From positions 1 through 64,000 of the forward strand of contig JAEWUD010000047.1 of NCBI GenBank assembly GCA_023397475.1: a DNA stretch of 64,000 bases, given 5' to 3'. Origin of the DNA: Bacillota bacterium (lineage in GTDB: Bacteria; Bacillota; Clostridia; Saccharofermentanales; Saccharofermentanaceae). Shown piece by piece: positions 50,825-59,777 of this stretch; the first letter of the stretch is position 1; every line of letters begins with the position of its first letter. A model generated the notes under the pieces. It made no database searches. It saw only the letters and a program-made list of their open reading frames with translations, and had not been told where the DNA came from. Both the position numbers and the translations under genes were made by a program.

Positions 50825-51481
50825 ATGACGGAAGAACTCAAAGATATCGTTTATAGCGATTTATACCGGTTTACCGGAAATAAGCGTCGCCTGTCGAAGG
50901 TCTATCTGACTTTCATTCAGGAGTGGTTTTCGAGTCCCGAATTTAAGTTCCTAAATTCGTTTCGCCGAACACAGTACTATTTTCTGGCGATGGAGAAGGG
51001 GCCGAAGGGAATTAAGAACTTCAAAAACCATTTTCTCTTCAATCTTTACAATATCAGCCTGAACCACTATACGACCAAGTACCAGTTCCAGATTCCCTAC
51101 GAGACGAGAATCGGCAAGGGTCTATACATCGCGCACTTCGGACGCATTATTATCCATCCGAAGTCGGTGATCGGTCATAACGTCAACATCTCAACGGGCG
51201 TCGTCATCGGAACACAATTCCGCGGACCACGTAAGGGTGCTCCGAATATCGGCAATTACGTCTGGATCGGGGCGAACGCGGTTATCGTCGGTAATATTCG
51301 TGTCGGCAACAATGTTCTGATCGCACCGGGCGCGTATATCAACTTCGATGTTCCGGACAACTCGATCGTGATCGGCAACCCGGGCTTAATTCGCCGTTCA
51401 CCCGGAGCGACGCTCGGATATATTAATAACACGATCCTTTTTGACGAATATAATGTTCGATCGGGAGAACCGACGCAATGA
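50825..51481 (+). CDS. Hexapeptide-repeat acyltransferase (serine acetyltransferase-like)
   Basis: A 218-aa protein. ATG 50825 is preferred to TTG 50813. Residues 1-75 are a helical lead (LKDIVYSDLYRFTGNKRRL). Residues about 85-195 form a left-handed beta-helix of hexapeptide repeats: IPYETRIGKGLYIAHFGRIIIHPKSVIGHNVNISTGVVIG, then IGNYVWIGANAVIVGNIRVGNNVLIAPGAYI. HFG and the repeat spacing resemble CysE and the acetyltransferases of polysaccharide clusters. Acetyl-CoA as donor is likely; the acceptor (serine or a sugar) is not known. It overlaps pepP by 4 bp. Confidence 0.88.
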   Translation: MTEELKDIVYSDLYRFTGNKRRLSKVYLTFIQEWFSSPEFKFLNSFRRTQYYFLAMEKGPKGIKNFKNHFLFNLYNISLNHYTTKYQFQIPYETRIGKGLYIAHFGRIIIHPKSVIGHNVNISTGVVIGTQFRGPRKGAPNIGNYVWIGANAVIVGNIRVGNNVLIAPGAYINFDVPDNSIVIGNPGLIRRSPGATLGYINNTILFDEYNVRSGEPTQ

Positions 51482-52755
51482 TAGAAGACGTACGAGAGAT
51501 CAGATTACCGGTATCCTTTTTTCGCGAGAATCGACAGAAGCTTTTCAGGTGCTTGCCGGAGAAGGTTCTTGTTGTGCTGTACGCGGGACGCGCGACGATC
51601 ATGTCGGCGGATACGGAGTATCCTTTTTTCGCGAACCGCAATTTTTACTACTTTGCCGGGATTGAGCAGGAGGAATCGATTCTTCTTCTGTATCGCGACG
51701 GAGATGCGATCCGCGAAGTGATCTTTGTTCAGACACAGGATCCGCTGAAGGAGCGTTGGACCGGCAAGCGCCTCACATATGATGAAGTTGTCGCAGCATC
51801 CGGCATTGCGGAAGTACACTTTCTTCCTACCTTCGAAGACTATATGAAGCCGTATTTATCAGACACGGAACTTCCGATTGCTCTGGAAGAAGGGTCGAAG
51901 TCCGGACCGTGTAAAGAATTCGAGAAACAGATTCGTTCTCTTGACGATGAGCGTGAGATGATTTCTCTCGAGAAGATCTGCGCGCGTATCCGTATGGTCA
52001 AAGAGCCCTGCGAGTTGGACATGATTCGCGAGGCGATCCGTCTGACCTATGAGGCTACGAAGGAAACGTGTGCGCACATTCGACCCGGCGTGACGGAGCT
52101 CGAACTGACAAGTGCCTTTGACTACGCGTTGGCGAAGCGAGGATGCAGAGTCTCCGCTTTCCCTCCGATTTTTGCCGCGGCAAAGAACGCTCTGTGTCTG
52201 CATCACATGAATCCGACCGGCATCGCGAATGCGGGAGATCTGATTCAGATGGATGTCGGCGGAAGAGTTGCCGGTTTGTGTGCGGATATCTCCCGGGTGT
52301 ATCCCGCGTCGGGAAAATTTGACGAACGCCAGCTCGCATTATACGCGGCGGTACGATCACTTCAGGAGACGGCATTCCGGACGATTAAGCCCGGAGTCAC
52401 CTTGTCCGAAGTCAATGAAGCTACGAAGAAGGCGGCACGCGATCTGTTGATTCCGCTTGGTCTTCTCGATACCGGAACGGAATCGCACAAAGATGTTACC
52501 AATTATTACTGGCACAATGTCTCACACCACATGGGACATGATGTTCACGATGTCAGCCTGCGCGAGTTGCCGCTTGAGGCCGGAATGGTGATCACGGTTG
52601 AACCGGGTCTTTATGTAGAAGAGTGGATGACCGGATTTCGAATCGAAGACGATGTGGTTGTCACGGCGAACGGTTGCGAATTGCTGTCGGATTTTTTCCC
52701 GCGGGAAGCGGATGAGATGTGCTCCATGACCGAATCTGCGGAGGGGGGCGAATAG
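51478..52755 (+). CDS. pepP: Xaa-Pro aminopeptidase
   Basis: A 425-aa M24B metallopeptidase that removes N-terminal residues before proline. Residues about 8-135 are the AMP_N domain (FFRENRQKLFRCLPEKVLVVLYAG, FFANRNFYYFAGIEQEES). The catalytic part has IQMDVGGRVAGLCADISRVYP (two Asp), HHMGHDVHDVS (His), VITVEPGLYVEEW (Glu) and FRIEDDVVVT (Glu), all five metal ligands present. Its ATG overlaps the acyltransferase stop, and the next gene follows directly. Confidence 0.95.
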   Translation: MIEDVREIRLPVSFFRENRQKLFRCLPEKVLVVLYAGRATIMSADTEYPFFANRNFYYFAGIEQEESILLLYRDGDAIREVIFVQTQDPLKERWTGKRLTYDEVVAASGIAEVHFLPTFEDYMKPYLSDTELPIALEEGSKSGPCKEFEKQIRSLDDEREMISLEKICARIRMVKEPCELDMIREAIRLTYEATKETCAHIRPGVTELELTSAFDYALAKRGCRVSAFPPIFAAAKNALCLHHMNPTGIANAGDLIQMDVGGRVAGLCADISRVYPASGKFDERQLALYAAVRSLQETAFRTIKPGVTLSEVNEATKKAARDLLIPLGLLDTGTESHKDVTNYYWHNVSHHMGHDVHDVSLRELPLEAGMVITVEPGLYVEEWMTGFRIEDDVVVTANGCELLSDFFPREADEMCSMTESAEGGE

Positions 52756-52757
52756 TT

Positions 52758-53741
52758 TTGCCATCTTCCAATGTCTGGGTGATTGTTTTACTTGTACTAC
52801 TAATTGTTCTCATCCTCGTGCTTGTATTTATTGCGGTTATTGCATTTCTTGCGCGAAAAGCCTGGCATATGGTCTTCGATCGTCCGTACCCGCGTCCTTT
52901 GGTCGATCGCTCCCCCAAAAACATCAATCAGGATACGCTGTATGGAAGAGGTCAGAATTGGTTCTACACGAATCGATTGGACTTTCTGGATTTGTCCATC
53001 ACCGCCTATGACGGTATCAAATTAGCCGGATATTATCGGCCCGCAGAGCGCAGAGATTCCAAACGACTTGTCATACTTTTGCATGGGTACAAGGACGTTG
53101 CTTCCGGTATGGGTGTATTCGCGCAACTCTATCTGCAAAAATCCGACTGCCATATTCTGATCCCACATATGCGTGCCCACGGTATGAGCTACGGAGCCTA
53201 TACCGGTTACGGACTTGCCGAGAGTCAGGATCTGATATCGTGGATCCGTTATATGCAGAAGATTCTGGGCAAGGACCTCCGGATTATCTGTCACGGTCGA
53301 TCCATGGGTGCGGCCACCGTGCTTCTTGCCGCGGGAAGCGGGAAGATGCCGCCGGAGGTAAAGGGGGTTGTCGCGGACAGCAGTTTTACCTCGCTGTTCG
53401 CGCTGGTACGGTATTTGATGCGTAAGAGATATCACGTCGCTCCGCGTTTTTTTATCCGTGAGATCAGCCGCGTTGCCGGCCGTCACATCGAGTACCGGCC
53501 GGAAAGAGTATCTCCGGTTGCCCGGGCGAGCCGGATCAAGGTGCCGGTTCTCCTGATCCACGGTTCGGAGGATACCGTCATACCGCCGTCACACTCGGAA
53601 GAACTCTATCAGCGCATCCGGTCGCCCAAGAGGCTTCTTTATATCGAAGGGGCGGAACATGTGGAGACCTATGACGTCGCACCTTCGGCATTTTCCACGG
53701 AGGTCGACCGTTTGCTCGAGGTTTCCGGCTTCTTCTTGTAA
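52758..53741 (+). CDS. Membrane-anchored alpha/beta hydrolase
   Basis: A 327-aa protein. TTG 52758 is the likely start, with GAGGGGGG at 52741-52748; the in-frame ATG 52719 lies inside pepP. Residues about 8-32 are a strongly hydrophobic helix. The hydrolase domain shows LVILLHGYKDV (oxyanion region), the nucleophile elbow CHGRSMGAA with its Ser, LLIHGSEDTVIPP (Asp) and AEHVETY (His), a full triad. Related proteins are called YqkD/BEM46-type. The natural ester or peptide substrate is unknown. Confidence 0.9.
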   Translation: MPSSNVWVIVLLVLLIVLILVLVFIAVIAFLARKAWHMVFDRPYPRPLVDRSPKNINQDTLYGRGQNWFYTNRLDFLDLSITAYDGIKLAGYYRPAERRDSKRLVILLHGYKDVASGMGVFAQLYLQKSDCHILIPHMRAHGMSYGAYTGYGLAESQDLISWIRYMQKILGKDLRIICHGRSMGAATVLLAAGSGKMPPEVKGVVADSSFTSLFALVRYLMRKRYHVAPRFFIREISRVAGRHIEYRPERVSPVARASRIKVPVLLIHGSEDTVIPPSHSEELYQRIRSPKRLLYIEGAEHVETYDVAPSAFSTEVDRLLEVSGFFL

Positions 53742-53819
53742 ATAACATCCTGATTGATCGAACGAGGGCCGAGGTACCCTTGCAACGGTCCGTCGACTGC
53801 TGTATGATGCAAAGTAGAC

Positions 53820-53930
53820 AAACACGGGGAGCTGGAACCAGATCCGGCTGAGAGGATACGATATTCAGGCGTATCGACCCGAATACCTGAACCGGATAAT
53901 GCCGGCGGAGGGATCAATTGCTGAAGTGTA
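53820..53930 (+). promoter_or_regulatory. TPP riboswitch (THI element)
   Basis: ACAC at 53822-53825 and GTGT at 53926-53929 can close the element. It contains GGGGAGC, the invariant CGGCTGAGAGGAT, ACCCG, ACCTGAACCGGATAATGCCGGCG and GGAGGGA in the right order. It binds thiamine diphosphate and controls the thiT gene downstream. Confidence 0.97.
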
Positions 53931-53936
53931 ACACTT

Positions 53937-53965
53937 CTCCTTGTTCACCTGCCGGAATCAAGGAG
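53937..53965 (+). promoter_or_regulatory. Shine-Dalgarno-masking hairpin of thiT
   Basis: CTCCTTG at 53937-53943 pairs with CAAGGAG at 53959-53965, hiding most of the AGGAGGAG site (53961-53968). With no U-tract between riboswitch and ATG, control is probably at translation. Confidence 0.7.
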
Positions 53966-53975
53966 GAGTATTTTT

Positions 53976-54806
53976 ATGACATCGATCTCTTCGACCAACA
54001 AATCCCGTGAACTTCTGATGGCGGTTTCCGCCGGAGGAATCTGTCTTGCGATGGCAGAGATTCTGTCCCTGATCAAGGTGTTTGAGATGCCGCAGGGCGG
54101 ATCCGTAACTGCTGCATCCATGCTTCCCATCATACTATTCGCACTCTGCTTCGGACCCGGATACGGGCTTGCACTCGCATTTGCCTACAGTCTCCTGCAG
54201 ACCTTCATCGGCGGTTACCTGATGTCTTTCCCACAAGTTCTTCTCGATTATACGGTAGCTTTCACCGGACTCGGAATCGCCGGTTTTTTCGCCGCGAAGA
54301 AGTCTGTTCGCGAACTGGAATCCAATATGCTTCGAAGGCTGAAACTCATTCCCGTCTGGCGTATTGTACTCGGCACGTCTCTTGCGATCCTCATGCGACT
54401 GATCTCGTCGTTTCTCGCAGGGATCGTCTTCTGGGCGGAATATGCGCCGGAAGGACAGACTGTATGGGGGTATTCCTTAGCGTACAACGCATCGTACCTG
54501 ATTCCGGAAACCCTGATAACGCTCGTCGTCCTTTTCGCCTTGTCCTCGACGCTTCTTGTCACAAAGAATGTTCCGGCTGCGGACACGACACCCCGGATGA
54601 CAAAGAAGGCATGGATCCTAACCGTTATCATCTCACTACTACCGGTATTCGGGCAGATCTTTCTTATTGTCTGGACGTTTGATAAGACATCTCCGCGCAG
54701 CAAGAAGATTTACTCTGCGATATTTCTCGGGCTGATCGTCCTCGCATTCGGTGTATGGATCGGGATCTCACTTGCACAGAAGGCGCCTTTTGTACCCTTT
54801 CAGTAA
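53976..54806 (+). CDS. thiT: Thiamine-specific ECF transporter S component
   Basis: A 276-aa membrane protein. The first 185 residues match ThiT: KVFEMPQGGSVTAASMLPIILFALCFGPGYGL is the family signature and six helices are visible, with YNASYLIPETLITLVV near the end of the core. It binds thiamine outside and works with the shared EcfAAT energy module, which is not encoded here. The C-terminal 75 residues add two further helices and are not normal for ThiT (usually about 190 aa). The riboswitch upstream agrees with the assignment. Confidence 0.95.
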   Translation: MTSISSTNKSRELLMAVSAGGICLAMAEILSLIKVFEMPQGGSVTAASMLPIILFALCFGPGYGLALAFAYSLLQTFIGGYLMSFPQVLLDYTVAFTGLGIAGFFAAKKSVRELESNMLRRLKLIPVWRIVLGTSLAILMRLISSFLAGIVFWAEYAPEGQTVWGYSLAYNASYLIPETLITLVVLFALSSTLLVTKNVPAADTTPRMTKKAWILTVIISLLPVFGQIFLIVWTFDKTSPRSKKIYSAIFLGLIVLAFGVWIGISLAQKAPFVPFQ

Positions 54807-54829
54807 TCGAAGTACGATTCGCAATAATG

Positions 54830-54868
54830 GCCTCGTCATCTGTTTTGACGGATGCGGGGCTTTATTCT
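54830..54868 (+). terminator. thiT terminator
   Basis: GCCTCG and CATC (54830-54840) pair with GATG and CGGGGC (54851-54860) with one bulged T, followed by TTTATT. Confidence 0.8.
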
Positions 54869-54989
54869 GCTCGCAAAATCTCTATTTCAACAACAAAATC
54901 GAAAGTAGTTTTATAGCGTCACATACGCTTTTTGTGCTATCATACTAGGCAAACATTTAGGCCACGGTTAACCAACGGAGGATTATAGC

Positions 54990-56495
54990 ATGGCAATGAT
55001 TTTTGCGGAGGAATCCCGCACATTCAGTGAATACCTTCTCGTGCCGAACCTGACAACGGCAGAGCATACACCGGAGAAGGTCGACCTGTCGACGGCAATC
55101 GTCCGATACAGGAAGGGCGAAGAGAACCCGAAGCTTAAGATCAATATCCCACTTGTTTCCGCGATTATGCAGTCTGTCTCTGATTCCGGCATGGCGGTAG
55201 CCTTGGCACGATATGGTGGATTGTCCTTCGTTTTCCAATCCCAGAGCATCGAGAGCCAGTGCGATATGGTTCGCAAGGTCAAGAAGTATAAGGCCGGAAT
55301 TGTTTCCTCGGATTCGAACCTTACTCCGGAAGCTACTTTGGAAGACATCCTGCGTCTCAAAGAATCCCGCGGTCATTCGACGGTTGCGATTACCGATGAC
55401 GGTACTCCGAACGGTAAGCTGATGGGACTGGTCACTTCGAAGGATTATCGTATCAGCCGTATGGATCCTCAGACCAAGGTTTCAGAATTTATGACGCCGT
55501 TTGACAGTCTGATCACGGCGCCTGAGGGTACAACACTGAAGACGGCCAATGATATTATCTGGGAGCATAAGGTCAATCAGTTACCGATTGTCGATGATGA
55601 GAATCGACTTGTCGGTCTAGTATTCCGCAAGGACTATGATTCGCATAAGGAGAATCCTCAGGAGCTTCTCGATGCAAACAAACGCTTAATTGTAGGTGCC
55701 GGAATCAATACGCGGGATTATGCCGAGCGTGTTCCCGCTCTTGTTGCCGCGGGCGCCGACGTTCTCTGTATTGATTCGTCCGACGGTTTTTCCGAATGGC
55801 AGCTGCGTACGATTTCGTGGATCAAGTCTTACAATCCTTCGATTCTTGTCGGAGCGGGCAACGTCGTCGACGAAGAAGGATTCCGCTATCTGGCGGATGC
55901 CGGCGCGGACTTTGTTAAGGTCGGCATCGGCGGCGGTTCGATCTGCATCACCCGCGAACAGAAGGGTATCGGTTGCGGACAGGCATCGGCAATACTCGCT
56001 GTCTCCAAAGCGCGCGATAAGTATTATAATGATACAGGTGTTTATATTCCGATTTGTTCGGACGGCGGCATCGTGCACGATTATCACATGACACTTGCGT
56101 TGGCGATGGGCGCGGATTTCATTATGCTCGGCCGTTATTTCGCCCGTTTCGACGAGAGCCCGACGCGCAAAATGCTCGTCGGTGGTAATTATGTCAAGGA
56201 GTATTGGGGCGAAGGATCCAACCGCGCCCGCAACTGGCAGCGCTACGATGATGGCGGTACCGGAGGGAAGATGTCCTTTGAGGAAGGTGTTGATTCCTAT
56301 GTTCCGTATGCCGGAACGCTCAAGGATAACCTGGATTCCGCGATGGCGAAGATGAAGTCAACGATGTGCTCTTGCGGATCGAAGTCCATCGCGGACTTGC
56401 AGGAGAAAGCCCGACTCGTCGTCGTGTCGTCGACGTCGATCATTGAGGGTGGCGCGCACGACGTCATTCGCAAGGAGAGCGACCGACCCCGTTAA
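54990..56495 (+). CDS. guaB: IMP dehydrogenase
   Basis: A 501-aa enzyme that oxidises IMP to XMP with NAD+, the first step to GMP. Ribosome binding site CGGAGG precedes ATG 54990. SAIMQSVSDSGMAVALARYGG is the N-terminal barrel. A CBS pair lies at about residues 105-225 (LMGLVTSKDYRISR, LPIVDDENRLVGLVFRKDY). GGGSICITREQKGIG holds the catalytic Cys, and GNYVKEYWGEGSNRARNW is the flap region. The gene stands between thiT and greA with normal length. Confidence 0.96.
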   Translation: MAMIFAEESRTFSEYLLVPNLTTAEHTPEKVDLSTAIVRYRKGEENPKLKINIPLVSAIMQSVSDSGMAVALARYGGLSFVFQSQSIESQCDMVRKVKKYKAGIVSSDSNLTPEATLEDILRLKESRGHSTVAITDDGTPNGKLMGLVTSKDYRISRMDPQTKVSEFMTPFDSLITAPEGTTLKTANDIIWEHKVNQLPIVDDENRLVGLVFRKDYDSHKENPQELLDANKRLIVGAGINTRDYAERVPALVAAGADVLCIDSSDGFSEWQLRTISWIKSYNPSILVGAGNVVDEEGFRYLADAGADFVKVGIGGGSICITREQKGIGCGQASAILAVSKARDKYYNDTGVYIPICSDGGIVHDYHMTLALAMGADFIMLGRYFARFDESPTRKMLVGGNYVKEYWGEGSNRARNWQRYDDGGTGGKMSFEEGVDSYVPYAGTLKDNLDSAMAKMKSTMCSCGSKSIADLQEKARLVVVSSTSIIEGGAHDVIRKESDRPR

Positions 56496-56561
56496 GATAA
56501 GAACCAGGATGTAATGAATGTCATATGAATGGATAACCGTAAGGTAGAAAAGGAGCCAACC

Positions 56562-57047
56562 ATGGTGGAACTTGAGAAGAACGCTTTTACCGTCGAAGGA
56601 TTGAAGAGACTGCAGGATGAGCTTGCCGAGCGCAAGACGGTCAAGGCCGCCGAGATATCGGAACGTTTGAAGGAAGCCCGCGCACAGGGCGACCTCTCGG
56701 AGAACTCGGAGTACGATGATGCCAAGGAAGCGCAGGCGAAGAATGAGACGCGAATTCTGGAGCTCGAAGATCTCCTGAAGAACGCGCGTGTTATCGATGA
56801 AGATGAGATCAGCAAGACGAAGGTCTCGCTGGGATCTCTCGTTACCTTGCGTGATGAGGAAACGAAGGAAGAGATCGATTACAGTATCGTCAATGCGAGC
56901 GAAGGCGATATCTTTATGAACCGTATTTCGACGGAATCCCCTGTCGGACAGTCGATTCTCGGGAAGAAGAAGGGACAGATCGTAGAGGTCTCCACACCGA
57001 TGGGAACTCTTAAATACAAGATCGTCAAGATTGGCAAGCCCGGCTGA
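56562..57047 (+). CDS. greA: Transcription elongation factor GreA
   Basis: A 161-aa factor that makes RNA polymerase cleave backtracked RNA. ATG 56562 (MVELEKNAFTVEGLKRL) has AAGGAG; the frame opens earlier at 56529 without a site. The N-terminal coiled coil carries the acidic tip QGDLSENSEYDDAKEAQ. The C-terminal FKBP-like domain has SPVGQSILGKKKGQIVEVSTPMG. It lies 37 bp before lysS, a common order in Clostridia. Confidence 0.97.
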   Translation: MVELEKNAFTVEGLKRLQDELAERKTVKAAEISERLKEARAQGDLSENSEYDDAKEAQAKNETRILELEDLLKNARVIDEDEISKTKVSLGSLVTLRDEETKEEIDYSIVNASEGDIFMNRISTESPVGQSILGKKKGQIVEVSTPMGTLKYKIVKIGKPG

Positions 57048-57084
57048 CGAACTTGATCCCATCCGAAGGAGAGGACGATTATAC

Positions 57085-58590
57085 ATGCAGGATACCGTTG
57101 ACGAGAACCAGTTGAACGAGGAATCTTCCGAGCTTGAACAGGCTGAGCAGATGCGCATTCGCATCGCAAAGCTGAAGGAGTTACAGGCATGTGGGCAGGA
57201 CCCTTTTGAGGTCGTGCGTTTCGATGTCGATACATACTCCGCTGATATCATCGAATCCTTTGAGGCGATGGAGGGGCGTGAGGTACGAATCGCCGGACGG
57301 CTTATGTCCAAGCGCGGCATGGGCAAAGTAAGTTTCTGTGACCTGCACGACAAGAAGGGTCGCATACAGCTTTTCACGAAGATCGACGCGATCGGTCCCG
57401 AAGCCTATGCCACATGGCAGAAGCTGGATATCGGCGATATCGTCGGTATCCGCGGCGAAGTTTTTCGCACGATGAAGGGCGAGATTTCCGTTCGAACAGA
57501 AGAGTACACGCTTTTAACGAAGTCGTTGCGACCTCTGCCCAATAAGTTCCATGGCTTGAAGAACACCGAGCTTCGTTACCGTCAAAGGTATGTCGATCTC
57601 ATCGTGAATCCGGAAGTCAGAGATACCTTCGCGAAGAGATCCGCGATCCTCTCCGAAATCCGACGTTTCATGGACTCTTTGGATTATATGGAGGTTGAGA
57701 CTCCGATACTAAACGCGATTCCCGGCGGCGCGACCGCCAGACCCTTTGTCACCCACCACAACACGCTGGATATCGATATGTTTCTTCGTATCGCTCCGGA
57801 ACTGTACCTGAAGCGTCTGATCGTCGGCGGATTTGAGCGCGTCTACGAGATGGGTCGACTGTTCCGCAACGAGGGTATGTCGATCAAGCACAATCCCGAG
57901 TTCACAACCATTGAGATGTACCAAGCATACACGGATCTGCGGGGCATGATGGATCTTTGCGAGAATTTGCTCTCCGGTGTAGCGCAGAAGGTTCTCGGAA
58001 CGACCGAGATCAGTTATCAGGGCACCCCAATTTCGCTTACGCCGCCTTTTGCGCGCATGACGATGATCGAGGCTGTCAAGATGTATGCCGAAGTCGATTT
58101 CGCAACAATCAGTACCGATGAGGATGCCAGAAGAGTTGCTGAGGAGAAGGGGATCGAACCGGAAGCTTCGTTCCGTCGCGGTGAGATTCTCAATCTGTTT
58201 TTCGAGATATTTTGTGAGGAACAGCTGATTCAGCCGACCTTTATCTGTGAATACCCGATTGAGATATCTCCCCTTACCAAGAAGAAGCCGGGCGATCCGT
58301 CGCTGACCGAGCGTTTTGAACTCTTTATCGGAGGCCGGGAATATGCGAACGCGTATTCCGAGCTGAATGACCCGATCGACCAGCGTGAGCGCTTCGCCGA
58401 TCAGATCCGCAAGAGAGAAGCCGGCGATGACGAAGCGAATCTTCTGGATGAGGATTTCTGCGTATCGCTCGAATACGGCATGCCGCCGACCGGAGGCATG
58501 GGAATCGGTATCGACCGATTCGTCATGCTGTTGACGGATCGGGCATCGATTCGCGATGTGCTTTTGTTCCCGACAATGAAGCCGCTCTGA
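57085..58590 (+). CDS. lysS: Lysyl-tRNA synthetase, class II
   Basis: A 501-aa enzyme that joins lysine to tRNA-Lys. ATG 57085 follows AAGGAGAGG; the ATG at 57031 lies inside greA. The OB-fold is at about residues 68-155 (VRIAGRLMSKRGMGKVSFCDLHDKKGRIQLF). Class II motif 1 is in RRFMDSLDYMEVETPIL, motif 2 in FRNEGMSIKHNPEFTTIEMYQAY, and motif 3 in GGMGIGIDRFVMLLT. Full length. The next gene starts within or just after its stop. Confidence 0.97.
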   Translation: MQDTVDENQLNEESSELEQAEQMRIRIAKLKELQACGQDPFEVVRFDVDTYSADIIESFEAMEGREVRIAGRLMSKRGMGKVSFCDLHDKKGRIQLFTKIDAIGPEAYATWQKLDIGDIVGIRGEVFRTMKGEISVRTEEYTLLTKSLRPLPNKFHGLKNTELRYRQRYVDLIVNPEVRDTFAKRSAILSEIRRFMDSLDYMEVETPILNAIPGGATARPFVTHHNTLDIDMFLRIAPELYLKRLIVGGFERVYEMGRLFRNEGMSIKHNPEFTTIEMYQAYTDLRGMMDLCENLLSGVAQKVLGTTEISYQGTPISLTPPFARMTMIEAVKMYAEVDFATISTDEDARRVAEEKGIEPEASFRRGEILNLFFEIFCEEQLIQPTFICEYPIEISPLTKKKPGDPSLTERFELFIGGREYANAYSELNDPIDQRERFADQIRKREAGDDEANLLDEDFCVSLEYGMPPTGGMGIGIDRFVMLLTDRASIRDVLLFPTMKPL

Positions 58591-58613
58591 TGCGAGCGAA
58601 GAGGCAGATAATA

Positions 58614-59735
58614 ATGGAAGACAAGACGATTACGACAGATAACGTAGTGACGGATACTGATCTTGGGACGGCGGATTCCACCGCAGCTTCCGCTGAATTG
58701 ACCAAACCTGCGGGCGACACAAGCTTTGGCTCACGCGATGAGGCTTTGGCTGCCCTTGGTCTTCGCCCTGATGCGGATACAGCCGCACTAGATCAGCGCT
58801 TCTACCAGCTGACCAAGCGCTACCGTATCGAGAAGGACGAGGAGAACCTTTTGCGCATCACCGCCGCGTATGACGTTGCGTCCGGTCGTGCGGCAGAGAA
58901 GGAAGCAGAGATTCACGAGAAGACCGTCGCAAAAAGAACTCTCGGCAAGACGAAACGTGAATGGAAGACTTTCTTCTACTATTCCTGGTGGAAGTTTGCT
59001 CTCGTCGCCGCGGTACTCTTTGTGTTCGTCTATATCGGCGGACAGCTCATCAGCGGGAACTCCTTTGATATTCGTGTTGTCTGTCTCGGACATTTCAAAC
59101 TCGACAGCCAGTATATTACGGACTTCTCTATGGAGGAACTTTCCTATACGAATCCATATGTCGTCGGCTCGGATATCGACTTCGCCGATCCTACGGCGCG
59201 TGGTGCTAATGCGATGAATGAATCGCTCGCGGCATTCGCATATCTTTCGGCAACACCGGATATCATCCTTTTAGATGAGCCGACGGTGCCGTATTTTCTC
59301 GACTACCTCCAGAATCTAGACGCATACTATGAGAAGCTTCGACTCGGACTGCCGGCTGAAGTTTTCGAGACAATCGAGCCCGTCTCCTACTCGTTGCTGG
59401 AGAGTTACAAGCTTCGCGAAGTTAACCCTGAGGAATATGAGGGAGAAGAAGGAATCGAGGATGCTCATATCTATGGACTGAAGTTCAAGAATCCGGAACT
59501 ATTTCAAGCGGTAGGATTCATGACAAATTGGGAGTCCGGCGATAAGCCGGTGGTCATCGCGATTTCCAACACGACGGAGAACATTGTCGGCGCCGAACTA
59601 TTTGTTACGGACTTCATCCAGAGTCAGGATGTCTTAGTCGAGAGATACGAGGCGGTTAACGGTGCGATTGCCATTATCACCGGTCGCGTGAAGGATGTGG
59701 AGGAAACAGATGCCTCCGTTTCCGGCGCCGCGTAA
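58614..59735 (+). CDS. J-like, single-pass membrane protein
   Basis: A 373-aa protein from ATG 58614 (MEDKTITTDN); an ATG at 58590 overlaps the lysS stop. Residues about 38-85 resemble a J-domain (EALAALGLRPDADTAALDQRFYQLTKRYR, then LLRITAAYDVASG) but the HPD tripeptide needed to stimulate DnaK is absent (RIEKDEE in its place). A membrane helix lies at about 118-142 (WKFALVAAVLFVFVYIGGQLI). The outside domain of 230 residues has no family I know. It may use the J fold as a plain interaction module. Translation seems coupled to lysS. Confidence 0.7.
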   Translation: MEDKTITTDNVVTDTDLGTADSTAASAELTKPAGDTSFGSRDEALAALGLRPDADTAALDQRFYQLTKRYRIEKDEENLLRITAAYDVASGRAAEKEAEIHEKTVAKRTLGKTKREWKTFFYYSWWKFALVAAVLFVFVYIGGQLISGNSFDIRVVCLGHFKLDSQYITDFSMEELSYTNPYVVGSDIDFADPTARGANAMNESLAAFAYLSATPDIILLDEPTVPYFLDYLQNLDAYYEKLRLGLPAEVFETIEPVSYSLLESYKLREVNPEEYEGEEGIEDAHIYGLKFKNPELFQAVGFMTNWESGDKPVVIAISNTTENIVGAELFVTDFIQSQDVLVERYEAVNGAIAIITGRVKDVEETDASVSGAA

Positions 59736-59777
59736 CCGCTGGGAACCTGCCGTGTTTTGTTGGGATGCGGGATGAAT

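Noticed and set aside
54913..54930. Purine-type riboswitch or PurR box before guaB
   Set aside because: GCGTCACATACGC looks like a small inverted repeat but no riboswitch core or PurR box is present.
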